Below are positions 1 to 12,591 of a stretch of 64,000 bases of DNA, one piece after another. Origin of the DNA: Camillea tinctor (Eukaryota; Ascomycota; Sordariomycetes; Xylariales; Xylariaceae); contig MU394159.1 in assembly GCA_022578605.1 (NCBI GenBank), positions 23,627 to 87,626 of the forward strand. Direction: 5' to 3'. The notes below the pieces were generated by a model. It was not told where the DNA came from. It worked only from the letters and a program-made list of their open reading frames with translations, and made no database searches. The translations under genes and the position numbers were made by a program. Each line of letters begins with the position of its first letter. Position 1 is the first letter of the stretch.

Positions 1-206
1 ACTTACATTTGCATATTATTACCTGATCATTAACCTAAAGTTTTATTCAATTCAACCGGATAAGGCCTTCGTCCCGTCCCACACTGCCACCCATCATCAT
101 CCATTACTTACCTACCTACCCAGTGACGAGGTGTCTAGGTACATGCACATGCTATACCTAGGTAATCTCGTCTCCGCGATGGTTCAATGACTTCAACTCT
201 GCCATC
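1..206. other. 5' flank of DNA2
   Basis: Short non-coding upstream region of the DNA2 gene. It carries one exact copy of the palindrome TACCTAGGTA at 155-164, a motif that recurs in other intergenic regions of this window. No separate gene is seen. Confidence 0.5.
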
Positions 207-3200
207 ATGCCACTTCAGAAATCCTTTTCGGAGCAGAACGGCTCCTCTAGAGTACGTTAACTTATAAAAGTATGGCTGCTGAGAATCCTGGGGTATTTAC
301 TAACCCTTCCTACCGTAGAATCGCTCTCGTTGGCAGAAATCCAAGAGCTGCTCTACTGTCGGCCATTCCGTCGTAACTAATCCAAACACTAGACCCCTCG
401 AACCCGTTTCCGATGTCACAAAAAACAAGCTCAACGCCTTCAACTTCAAGCCTCAGGCGAAGGCCTCCGCAATGCCAAGGGACGAACGCACGCGAGCCGG
501 ATCATCCCGTGGTAGCGATTCTACCGGCCCTAGCCAGCCTATCGAGCATGATACCGACGAGTCGACCCCCCCTGTAGTATCTAAGGATGCCACCACACCT
601 GTGAGTCGCCTAGCGTGGCAGGACCTCATTGGCATGTCCGAGGTTAGGGAAGAAGAGGAAGATGTCAGTCCAAGCGACAGGTTAGGGTGGGATACCCGAG
701 ATCATTCGATCTACAAACTATCGCCCGTGATGCCACGCAAGAAAGGGAAGAAGAGAGCGCGTAGTTCCTCTCCTGCTTCATCACCCGCGACCCGGTCGAA
801 ATCAAACACTCCGGCCGTCAACATCAAGAGGCTTTCAGCAGCCCTCAAATCGCCACACGCAGACCCGGCTCTCGAACTATGGGATCGCTTCTCCCACAGC
901 GACTCCACGTCATCCGCCTCTCTCGGCACTACGAATCCCGCCCTAGCCCAGATAATGGTGTCATGTTCGCCCCGGCCCTCCAGAGTTACAGGAGGTGCGC
1001 CGAGTGAAAGCAGTCTACGAAGAGCAATCAGCTGCGGAGAACACTGGCCAAAACGTCGCAGGATGGAACGAGCCGAATCCGGGACAACAATAATGGCTGC
1101 TATAGTCGACGGCAGTCCGAGTCGCAACTCGAAATCGTCTATGGTCAACGCCTTGCTGCAGAGCGTTACGGGGGAAATCAATAAGTCAAAGGCTATTCAG
1201 ACGCGCCAGGAAGTTCTAAGGTCCCCCTCGCCACGCAAAAAGCGCCAGGGTCCAGCTGTAGAGGCTTCAGGCTCGCCTATTCGACGACGCTCCCCCGCTA
1301 AGCAGCCCCCACAATCTTTTATCGAGGAGCCTATAGAAAAGACAGGGCAGCCAAAGTCGGTCACCCATATGAACATGGATAACTCATCAGATTACGGTGA
1401 CGAAGATTTTGACGACGACGCGCTGATGGAACTTGACGCGAAGCTAAGTTCTACTCAGCAAGAGCCTTCGCTATTTTTGCCCCTACCTCCGGACACAGGA
1501 CAAACGAAGGATCAACCCACAAACCCACAACCTATCCTAAATGACGATGATTTTGCAGACTCAGACGATGACATATTTGCCGCCGCCGAAGATCTTGTCT
1601 CGCAGATCGACTCGGTCCATCGTCCACAGAACATTGCAGATAGCCCGGTGGTTCCGGTTGATGAATCGATGTCAGCCGCCGGTCCCAAAGACATAGCAGA
1701 AGACATATACGAGGATGATTTCAGCGATGACTTTGATTTTGAAGCAGCCGAAATAGCCGCCACACAGTCAGTCAAACAGACCAAGGAGTCCATAACTCTT
1801 GTACGTAGGTGATGGTAGGAACGCGCTCAGACTTTTGCTAAGATGGTTCGTAGCCTGCCCACAAACCTAAAGCAATTCAACGATATCTAGTGACTAAAGT
1901 CCTACAAAGCCAATATACCGATGCCCATGGACGAGAGGCACCGGAAAAGGTAAGATTCCGATGATAATCGTTTTGTGATCTAGCCGCTAAGAGCCTCAGA
2001 TCTTGTTTATTGAACTCGACCGGACCAACATCATGAAGACCGTGCACCTTCGGGAGGATTGGGTCGATACGCCCGCGAGCCCAAAATCATACGTCCACAT
2101 AATAGGCGGCTTCCAGACATCTGGGCAATGCATCATAGACAACTCCCAGAACATCCTCATATTGCATCCAGATCAGTTGATCTCCGCCACGGTAATCGCA
2201 GATAGCTTTACATGTACGCGTAGGGCGGTGCTCCAGGACCGTATCAAGGCGACAGGCGCCCCAAGCCCTCCCCTCGTCTACGGTACTTTGCTTCACGAGA
2301 TATTCCAGGAGGCGCTTTTATCAAACCAATGGAGTCTAGAATTCCTAGGCAGTCTTATTTGCAAGATAACCGAGAAGCATGTGGAAGACCTCTATATGAT
2401 CAAAGTGTCAATGGGCGATGCTCGCGAGCATCTTCGTTCAAAGATGGCTGAGTTGAAGTCCTGGGCAGCAGCATTCGTCACAGCGTTCCCAAGGGTATCA
2501 TTACCTCCCCAGCCATGTTTAGAAGTATTGCACTAACATGATTTAGCCCGACGCCGTCGTCCAAGGCCGAAATGGAGAGAAAGCAAATATGTGCATCACC
2601 AAGCTATTGGATGTCGAGGAACATGTGTGGTCTCCGATGTACGGAATGAAGGGTAATATCGATGCGACTGTGCAAATTATCATGAAAGATGGATCTCAAA
2701 GGCGTACACTTACTGTACCGTTTGAAGTCAAAACCGGCAAACATGCCACGCACAATCACAAAGCCCAAACATCACTTTATAATCTACTCCTGTCGGATCG
2801 CTATGATGTCGAGATTGCGTATGGTGTACTATACTACATGGAAACATCTACGACTATTCGAATCCCCACTGCCCGAAACGAGCTCCGGCATATGATCATG
2901 CAACGCAATCAACTAGCTGGCTATATTCGAGAACGCGGTGTCCAGCTTCCGCCCATGAAACAAAACAAAAATACCTGCGGCAAGTGTTATGCCCAGGTAC
3001 CCTGCTTCATATACCACAAGCTCGCAGATAACGGTGATCAGGAGACCAGTGGGTTAAAAGAACAGTTTGACGAGGTTGTTCAACATTTGACGCCGAAACA
3101 TCAGGAGTTCTTTTTAAAGTGGGAGGATCTGTTGACCAAAGAGGAGAAGGAGAGCCAAAAATTGCGACGGGAATTATGGACAATGGAAAGCACTGAACGA

Positions 3201-5354
3201 GAGAAGGTTGGTCGTTGCTTTGCGAATGTCATCATCGAAGAGGGATCTGCGTTCGAGGATGGCGAGACCCCAAAGATCAATCGGTATCGGTACAGCTTCA
3301 TCAAGGAGAATCCAGAGCCAGGGTTCTCGTTCCTAGACTCGCAGCTTGTAGTTGGCGAGCCTATAGTGGTATCCGATGAAAAGGGTCACTTCGCCCTGGC
3401 TCTTGGATTCGTCACCTCTGTGCGAAAGCAGAGAATAACCGTAGCAGTCGACCGACGCCTCCACAATGCCCGGACCCGCCAGGCCGGGTTCGATGAAATA
3501 AATAACCAAGTCTTTGCTAGCATCATGGAAGTGGTACCTGAAGGGGCGGTGCCTGATCAGTCCCAAGGCAAGAACAAGGAGGCGCCTTTGCGATATCGAC
3601 TGGACAAGGATGAATTCAGCAATGGGATGGCAACAGTCCGAAACAATCTCGTCGAGGTGATGGCAAATGATGTGTTTGGATCAAGGGAGATTCGGCGCCT
3701 TGTAGTTGACCTGGCCCCCCCCAGATTCAAGACAACCACCACACAGTATTCAGTCACCGATCACGCAAGTCTCAACGTCGATCAGAAGCGAGCTATTGAG
3801 AAGGTGATGAGTGCCAACGATTATGCCCTTGTTCTGGGCATGCCAGGTACTGGCAAGACCACTACGATCGCTCATATTATCCGGGCCCTCGTAGGCCAAG
3901 GAAAGAGCGTTCTTCTAACATCATACACACATTCGGCTGTCGACAACATCTTGCTCAAGTTAAAAGCCGATCGGTTCCCAATTCTCCGCCTCGGGGCACC
4001 TGCAAAGGTTCATCCTGAAGTTCAGGAATTTGTTGTGATGGCCGGGAAACCGATGGACACCTTTGAAGAGATCCGGAGCGCTTGGCATGATACTCCCGTA
4101 GTAGCAACAACCTGCCTAGGGGTTAATCATCCTGTTTTTAACGAACGCACCTTCGACTACTGCATTGTCGATGAGGCATCACAGATTACGCTGCCTATCT
4201 GTCTAGGGCCAATTCGAATGGCACAAACCTTTGTTCTAGTTGGAGATCATAACCAGCTTCCCCCTCTTGTCCAGAACGAAGAAGCCCGACTCGGCGGGTT
4301 GGACATCAGTCTTTTCAAACTCCTTTCGGATACACACCCGGATTCAGTTGTCAACCTGGAACATCAATACCGAATGTGTGAAGATGTCATGACCCTTAGC
4401 AACACTCTCATATACGAAGGCCGACTTAAGTGTGGCACTGAAGCCCTCCGCCATCAGAAGCTTGAAGTCCCTCACATGGACTATTTGCGTCGTAAGCACT
4501 ATGATGCCAGTAATGTTATGCGCCCCGGCACTCCTCGATCCTTCTGCACTAGCTGGGGCAATGATCAGTGTTGGCTGCACAACCTCCTAGACCCGGAAGC
4601 CCGCGTTCGGTTCGTCAATACCGACCTTCTCCCCTCAGCTCGCGAGGAGGCCAAAGGCAATCGGATCGTCAACCCATCGGAGGCGCAAATTGTTGTTCAG
4701 CTAGTCGATGCTCTCCTTACCGTCGGGGTGCCAGCGGGCGAAATTGGTGTCATGACGCACTATCGCTCCCAGCTCTCGCTACTCAAGCATGGCCTTCGTG
4801 CCCACGGAAATAGCATCGAGCTCCACACCGCCGACCGATTCCAGGGACGCGACAAGGAAGTCATCGTACTAAGTCTGGTGCGGAGCAACGATGCCCGCAG
4901 TATCGGTGATCTACTCAAGGACTGGCGCCGCATCAACGTTGCTTTCACCCGGGCTAAGACGAAGCTCCTTGTTGTCGGCAGTCGCGACACTCTCAAGGGT
5001 AGCAACAGCGACCAGCAGGAGATGATCAGCCGTTTCGTCGAGCTCATGGAGACTCGCGACTGGGTATATGATCTGCCGCCGGACGCGCTCGACAGCCACT
5101 TCTTTGAGGACAGCATGGGCGCCACGCAGATGACGGACGGTTTCTCTCCAAAGAAGATGCATAGCTCCCCCAAGAACCATAAAGTAGCGCCCGTTAATCC
5201 TTCGAAGAAGAGCAGTGCTATTACCTCTAGTCCGACCGGAAAGGAGAACCAGCGGCCCGGCCCGAAAAGAGGGACTATCACGAGCCAGGCGCTGCTGAAG
5301 AAGAATCTTGTCTCACGCGATATTCTGAATGAAATGATGGATGGAATATTTTAA
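207..5354 (+). CDS. DNA2: DNA replication ATP-dependent helicase/nuclease DNA2
   Basis: Dna2 trims long 5' flaps during Okazaki fragment maturation and resects DNA ends. Five exons are inferred: 207-251, 319-1800, 1854-1949, 2000-2494 and 2547-5354, giving about 1641 residues, normal for fungal Dna2. The start at 207 is preferred because a 45-nt first exon joins in frame through an intron (252-318) with a perfect TACTAAC branch site, and there is an in-frame stop just upstream of exon 2. Residues 1 to about 500 are disordered and acidic or serine-rich. The nuclease core shows the iron-sulfur cysteines (about C613, C850, C853, C859), the LLHE motif (about 640), D745 and E766xK768. The SF1 helicase has Walker A GMPGTGKTT (about 1137), DEAS (about 1248), GDHNQLPP, EHQYRM, DRFQGRDKE and VAFTRAK. 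All catalytic motifs are intact. The family call is secure; the exact N-terminus is inferred. Confidence 0.95.
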
Positions 5355-8300
5355 ATAAGAGTCTTTTCCGCCGTCATGTCTAATTTGAAAGAGGACAAAA
5401 TCATGCATGGCGATCGGAGTTGACGGCTCAAGCTTTTGGAATGAAACACAGGCATTTATATAGTATACACGCATTTTGGTGGAAAGAAAGAGGAAGAGGG
5501 AGGGTGTATAGGTGTTTTAAAGAGATCAATCATGTTATTTTTTCCCCCCATGAACAGCCACCTGTGGAGCAGGACATGGCACTTTTGGATGAGCGGAGCA
5601 AATCGGCATATTTGTTATATACCTAAGCCGGGAATGAGTATGTGGTCGGGAGAACAGTATGATATCCATGTTGTAGTAATTTGCATTTTGGGTTTTGGAG
5701 GAGAGAAGTAGCTGACTCTTTGAGGGTAAGGTCAGCTCTTCTAAGCAGTGTGTGAATGGACATAGATAGATAGGGGCAGTTGGCCCCATCACCATACATA
5801 TTTTGCAATTCGTATACCATTCTTTCTCAACTGCGTATTCTACGAGGTTATTGTCCAACTGGGGTAAATGATACCACAGAAATGATCTCCTGTTCTGTCT
5901 AATAGACGCACTCAAAGGTGACGTAACCATAGGTATGAGGTTGGAAGTGATATACGCCAATTCATAAACGAGATACCTAGGTAGGGTGTTTACGCAGGTA
6001 GTAGGTATCTAAGTTGGCCAAGTGCCGTAGACAGACCAGCCGATCAGAACTTAACGCAGCATGGCCTTCCCGCATTCAGTCGAGCATGATCTAAGAGCTA
6101 GTCGGGGTGGTAGCAGCTACATAGGTTGACGAAAGCTAGACTTGGGGTAGGGTAGGTAAGTACCTAGGTAAGCATGTATATCTTATATTGTTAAGGGTAT
6201 AGAGTATAGTTGGAGCTATTCAGGGGAGAACGAAGCGAATGACTCGAGTCAAGACCATCTCGTATAACTCCCCCGGGGGTCCGAATTTCTTGACGAGAAG
6301 ACTAAAGTTGAATGAGGGTAAGCAGATGGGTGAGGTCTTGGATAACCCTCGATCGGTAAGAGAAACAACTGCCCGCTAATCTAACAGCTATAGGTAGACA
6401 CGGGTAGGTGAATGGGGTACTACTTGTATACTAGGTACCTAGGTTAGTAGCTTACTTACTAACTGACGTCAATTATCCCACGTGAAGATAACTCCTTCCC
6501 CCCCCCTTTCTTCCCCTTTTCTCCCCCTTTTCTCTCCCCAACCCAAAATTTTTTTTTGGACGACAATGGTAAACGACGGAATACGGAGCTGTAAGTTCTG
6601 ACCCAGTGCTAGGTAGGTACTACTAATAGATAAGCTAGGGGTAGGCCTAGTAAGTGTAACAATCTTAAGCACGTGGAAAACTCATTTTCTTTTCTTTTCT
6701 TTTTTTTAAGCTTCTTAGTCATTGTATTGTCTAGTTAGGTTAGTGGAGTAGTACGTGTGTAGCATTTGCTTTTCTCAAACCAGACAGTGGTGAGCGAATC
6801 CCATCCGCCCATCTATCTATTCACATCGTAAAGTTTGACCCGTCAGAGGAGGGGTTAAATAAGAAGAAAAGAAAAGAAAAATATCACATTACATCAATGA
6901 ACATAGTTTGTTTACTGCCTAGATACCCCTTACCTACTTAGGTATACATAATAACAAGAGGTGATCCTTTACAGAAATACATGGCACGTACAACTGCGCT
7001 TCTATGTTCTTCCTATTCTGACCCCTCTTGTCTTTTTGGTTTTCCATATTTGATACATCAGGCTAGAGAGAGCATGGCATGAAGATATCTGTTTAGTCAG
7101 TCAATCGAGGAAGAGGTGTAGTGTCAGTTCCCGGATCGAGGGGAGCACTCCAAGTCTCGTTATTGTTTGACTCCCCTCCATTACAGTGATGGCTAAATTG
7201 AATGGCAGACTACAAACGTGGAAGGGGAGGGTGGTAGTACTAGGTAGTGGTGGCGGCAGCACCTAATACACAGAGAGTTTTGAGCTCATGTAGGCTGCGA
7301 GTCAGAGGGTAGCAGAGTCTAGTGTAGCGTTGAAGCCGGAGAGTTTATATTTTACTTTATTCTTCACCTTGTATTTCATTGGTGGCTAGGTATACCTAAG
7401 GCTACGATGGGACAATAGAACAGGTCGAAGGGCAGGGGGGCAAACGGAGGCAGGCGGTTGCTGGGTGGTGTATACCTACCTAGATACTTAACATAGTAAC
7501 CTAGTGTGTAGTGAATTATATGCGGCGTGTGTAAGTCTGGCAACTCGACTATAGGTAAAGTTTCGAACCTAATAGGTTACCTTAGGTCAGTTAGCTCGCA
7601 AAGCTAGAAAAAAAAAAGAAAAGACCCGATTAGCACACACATATGTATGGGTATATAGATGGCGTGTTCTATGAATTGACGTGAGAGAGCACGCTACCAC
7701 CTAAGTACGTTCTGGGGTATGCAAGGATTAGGAACCTCTAATGACCAAAGCTAGGGCTAGGCTGGACTTGCTGACGGGATGGATGGACGGATGGACGGGT
7801 GTAGTCTGGCAGTCTGGTTCAGGTCGAACCCGATAACCTGGGGGGCTGATGAGCAGAGAAAGGAGAATAAGGGGGGGAAGAGGGGGGGGGGAGAAGAAAA
7901 AGAAAAGGAGTTTGATCAAGATTGTTTTCTCCAAAAGACGCACTCCACAAGGGCCTTCCCTGCCCAACTGGTGCAACCATGACTCCCTATGAGGGTAGGT
8001 TGCATATGTAGACGTAGTCGACGTGCATCATATCTTACCATGAGCCAATGGAACGATGCGCCTTGAGGGAAGAGAAGTTCCGCGCGCGTGATGAGAGGCG
8101 ACAGACAAGGAGAAAGAGACAATAAATATCCCGAGTTTGGGCATTGGGACATCATTGGGAAATTGATCCGAGGAAAGGAAGAATTATAAGGGGCTCATCA
8201 GGTGTTGTATTTGTATTATACACTGCATATGTAGTACCAAGTATATATATTAACGTACATGTTGGTTAAGTGTAAGTTGTAAGCCAACCAACTTGAAAAA

Positions 8301-11300
8301 AAGTCTTAACCCGGAACTTAATGATAGAACTGGCAATCCCTCTTAGCAGTATGAGCTGCATCAAGGTATCTATCTAGCCTACTGCTAGTGTACCGGCTCC
8401 TATAGCACATTTATCTACTAGGTATGTAGTAGTATAAAGATAAGTAGGTACCTTGTAAACAATATGTCAACCCGCATCACCTTTTAATGTTGATTTGTAA
8501 ACCTTAGATACCTTAGACCAAGTTCATCGACCAGGGTGATTAGGCTTCTTTAGATGTCAACCTACTATGTATGTCTGTGTACGTGATCAGGTACATATGT
8601 AGATGGCAGTGCTTCTCGATACATAGGTACCAAGTATATGCAGTCATACTGCTGTATCTAGTAAGTGGTGTACATCGTTGTAGTATCACCTTATGGAGTT
8701 CAACATTCTGCCCATTTGGACGACCCATTTCCCTATTTGTCTTCTTTTTCTTCCCCCCCTTTATTTTATTTTTATTTATCGGATGGTATGAATTATCTGC
8801 ACCACGAACGAACGCATGCGTTACGCTGATTAGCACCATAATAATTCATAACACTAGTAAACAAGTTGAGAATATTTGCCTATGATTCTATTAGCAACGG
8901 TTTCCATCAGACTCCCCAAACTAAACCATGTAGTGTATCCCGGTACCTTTGTAGTTACAGGTTCGGCGAAAATAACATGGAGGTTGGAGCACGGATCATC
9001 GGAAACTGCAGCAGGGTTGTTCACTAGTAGGAAAGTCACCATCGGCATTAACCATGTGGTTTTGTCACAGATCCCTGTTTTTCCTTTTTTTTTTCTCTTG
9101 TTCTTCATCATTTTATCATTTCGCTTTTTTTTTTTTTTTTTTTTTCTCCCACTTACTCCGCACGCACAAAGTTCCCACACCCAAAAACTTTTTTTCCGTT
9201 TAAAAAAATTTTTTTTTTTTCACTTTCCTTTTTGTCCCACCCCTTTCCTCCTTCCCTACTTCTGGCTTTGCTGCTGTTATTTTTTTTCTCATTCTGGAAA
9301 CCCTTTTTTCATTTTTTGTCCTATTCCTTCTAATTAGTTGCATACTGCTATAACACTAGATCATTAGACTGATTTGTTGAATAATTTTTTTTTTCGTTTG
9401 CACTTGGGTTTTAACTGGTGAATTTGCAACCCACCAACAAGTTGCCGCTACCCCCCCTCATCCCTGGCTTGAAACGGGGCCAAACCCGCACTCCCTTTTA
9501 GGTGATGAGGCCCAAGATACACCAATAGGAACGTGGCAATTCTTCTATACTGAATATGTACATCAACCGTGGCACATACAATTGTTTGGGTCTAACCAAC
9601 CCGTCCAGCCAATACTACTGCTTCTAGGACATCCTTCATGCACAATGCCTTACCTGCATTCTTACCGCCTTTTTTTTTTCTCTTCCTGTCGATGCTTTTT
9701 TTCTTTCTCCCATTCCTCGTGTGATTTCCCCTCCAAGTAAACAATGCGAGGCCACAAGGACCGAAGGATAGTCAGGAATGATCAGGAATGAAATGAAAGT
9801 TACGAGGGTTCAGCTACAAGACGCTAGCTAACAATTTGTCTAGTGACTCGTGAGATCACCTAGTGGCAACTTTTGCGTAATGATAATTAAAAGAAAACAT
9901 TAAGACATTCAGAGACCAGGACCCTTAAAAACAAAACAAAACACAGCAACGAACGACAAGACAACTGTGTTAGGTTGTTCCCTATTGGCTGCAAGCTTTG
10001 GATGGGGGGGTAAGTCAAGTAGCAAGGACTGAACCCCTGTTGATGTAACGGGGGGCTAGGAACATGGATGGGGACAAAAAGATACTTGCCTCGCTCGAGG
10101 CTGAGCTTTGGGTTTATATGAGATTTGCTTGTAAATCCAGAACATCTGCAAGGTTTAGCCATGTCACTACTAAAGTCCCTCAACTAACTAGGTACTATCC
10201 CACCACCACTGTACCTACCTTGAAGTTTTTTGAGGAAAGTTTTTTTTTTTTCGTCCATCTCATCCGTAGTAGTACAACCCATATCCTGCCATCCCTCCCT
10301 CCTTCCTCTGTTCTGGCCATTGCCTGGCCTGATATTTACACTAGCTCGCGCTAATGTCGATGTATCGATTCGTGTGTATACGGTACTTCGACTACTAGAC
10401 GTAGGACATACATCATCATGTCTACGCACCAAACTTAACATTAGTCGTGGGAAGTCAATAGAGACAGGCAACTTCTTCCTATTGTCCTATGTACTACTCG
10501 GGACACTTATCTACCTACGTACCTATAGTTACTTACACAAAGTAAAGGTATAAAGTACATATGTAAGTAATGCTTAGTACTGGTGTAGGGGAGAGAGGAG
10601 CATGTAGGTAGGTTATGGTTATGTACTGTACCTAAAGCAAAGTGTCGTGTGAATGTGTAACTTCCTTTTCCTCTTCTCTCTTTCTCTCTTTTTTTTTTCT
10701 CCCCCCCCCTTCCCACTCTTTTCTCCCCTCCCTTCTCCAATCACCTATCACACATAGGCACATAATAGGTACCTACGTAGTATCCAGCAAAAAGCATCCA
10801 CAGCACTACGTCGGTTAGAACTAGCACAATACCTAGTAGCAGCAGCAGTAATAGCGCTATGTACCTTGTATCCTTCAAGCCTCCACCATCCTCCTAGGGT
10901 CCAGCGAACTCTCCCGCTCTCTTCTTTTCCCTCCCCAATTCGTCGCATCAACAACCAACTCTCTGCACGCCATCATCGCCGTCGCAATCTTTCGTCCCTC
11001 CTGTTCCTGTTTCTTCACTCCTTCTTCTCTTCTTCACCCTCCCACCGCCTTTCCCCCAATTCCCCTTCTCTACCTTTCGCCTCCAACCTCATCTGCCATC
11101 GAATCTAATAATACCATTCCCCTCCATCCCATCTCCCCCCCCATCTCCCCGTCTCTTGCATCATACCTCCCGCGTTTAACTCGATTCGTGACTTGGGAAC
11201 CACCGCGCCCCATCCCTCTCTTCTTACTCCTCTTCTACCTCCTCCATCTCCTCCTGCTACCCGATTCATGCAATATAAGACACCCCGACACACTTGTACT

Positions 11301-11333
11301 TAGCCTACTTGATTCCTGCCGCGTTTGCCCATC
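5355..11333. other. 6-kb non-coding intergenic region with polypyrimidine tracts
   Basis: No ORF in this stretch has a convincing family, codon pattern or splice structure. It contains purine or pyrimidine runs (6498-6560, 7868-7905, a 21-T run at 9125-9145, 10663-10740), three TACCTAGGTA-type palindromes (5974-5983, 6161-6170, and a near copy around 6436) and many GGTAGGT/ACCTACC short motifs. The last ~470 bases (10860-11333) are C/T-rich and probably form the promoter and 5' UTR of the winged-helix gene at 11334. Long upstream regions of this kind are common for fungal regulatory genes; that reading is inference. No tRNA or 5S gene was recognised. Confidence 0.5.
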
Positions 11334-12591
11334 ATGCCGTACAACACTCGTCGCAAATCGCTGTCTCTGCCATCTCTTGGTATACACGTCCCGGTTAACC
11401 GTTCCTCGCCAAACAACAACCATAACAATAACAACATGCCGAGTCCTAGGCCATCTTCCGAGAGCTCGCCACACCCCAGCAAGAAGCTTAAGCGCTCTCA
11501 CCATGACTCTCCCTCTGCTTCTGTTACCTTCGCGCCGAGCTCCAAGCCACCGGCCCCCTCGTCTAAGTACGGCAACACCCCGCCGCCTTCGCCTCATCTA
11601 CACGATTCTATCGAGAGCGACGACCCGGAGCCTGTCGAGATCAAGCCAGTTGATCTAGAAGGTATAAATGACGAGATTGTCTCTGCAGTGATCGTGCGGC
11701 TACAGGAAACGCGGAACCGCCCCCATCTAGTCAAGGAATTATCTGCTATCCTTATGAGCCAGGTCAAGATAGTTCAACAGTAAGCTGAGATTCCTACTCG
11801 TGACGTATAAGTCTCCTCCCGTGCTAACTCGAAGCTCTAGATCGGCGAACCCTTGCGCCATTATTTCTTCTCGACTTTCCACATACTTGAAACGGTCATG
11901 CTGGTCTACCACCTCCCCTTGCCCTCTGGCCAAGGAGCTCGAGACTGTCCACCCAAGACGGACCTATTTCTACCTCACTACCTGCCCTCACCTACCTCTC
12001 CCAGACCCCTTGTCTGTCCAACGTTCAATCATCACCCCATCGTTGTCGAGTTCAGCCTCCACATCGGAAGACACCGACAATGAGCGGAGAAGGGAACTCA
12101 GTCTCTCCCCTGAAGTTGACCTTTCTTCGCCCGAATTTGATGACATGGACGAAGATGTCCCGATGCCTGCTACACCTATGGGATCTGTGTCCGGGCGTCA
12201 GCGGGGTGTGTCCAATATACCACGCAACCACAGAGGGGATGAACCCCCCCTGGAAAAAGATGAGAAGGAATTCACACAAACCGCAGATGGGCTGCAGAAG
12301 AGGAAAGCGAGTGGCGGCCTGCTCACTGCTTCCCCAGCTGATCAGGTTTTGATCGATGATGGAATGCAGAACGAGTTTCTCTTTGGCGAACCTCACAGAA
12401 GTTTGGCGCCGAGCCTACTACCACACATGGCGTTTATGACCAGCCCAGCCATGCGCCCGAGTCTAATGCTATCTACGAAAAGAGATGGCGAAGCAGAAAA
12501 TTGGTCCAAGCTGGACGCTCTGCTGGATTGGGACAGAAGTCCTGAGACTGTCGAGCTAGAAGAGCTCGACGGATTGCTTGATGATTTTTAG
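11334..12591 (+). CDS. GDS1-type winged-helix domain protein
   Basis: Two exons, 11334-11779 and 11841-12591, are joined across a 61-nt intron with a GCTAACTC branch site, giving 398 residues. The track-like start a few codons earlier uses TTG; the first ATG at 11334 is chosen. The N-terminus is basic and Asn/Ser/Pro-rich. Residues about 105-205 form a helical domain crossing the exon junction and ending in an ELETVHPRRTYFYLTT segment, which I recognise as the fungal GDS1 winged-helix domain. The remainder is acidic and disordered, with DMDEDVPMP around the middle and a C-terminus of acidic and leucine-rich residues. Yeast GDS1 is linked to mitochondrial function and nitrogen catabolism, but the molecular role is poorly known. 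Probably a nuclear regulator (inference). The unusually long upstream region fits a regulatory gene. Confidence 0.75.

Noticed and set aside
7556..7840. B-box-like GGTTCGA strings on the minus strand
   Set aside because: No acceptor, D or anticodon stem can be formed around them.
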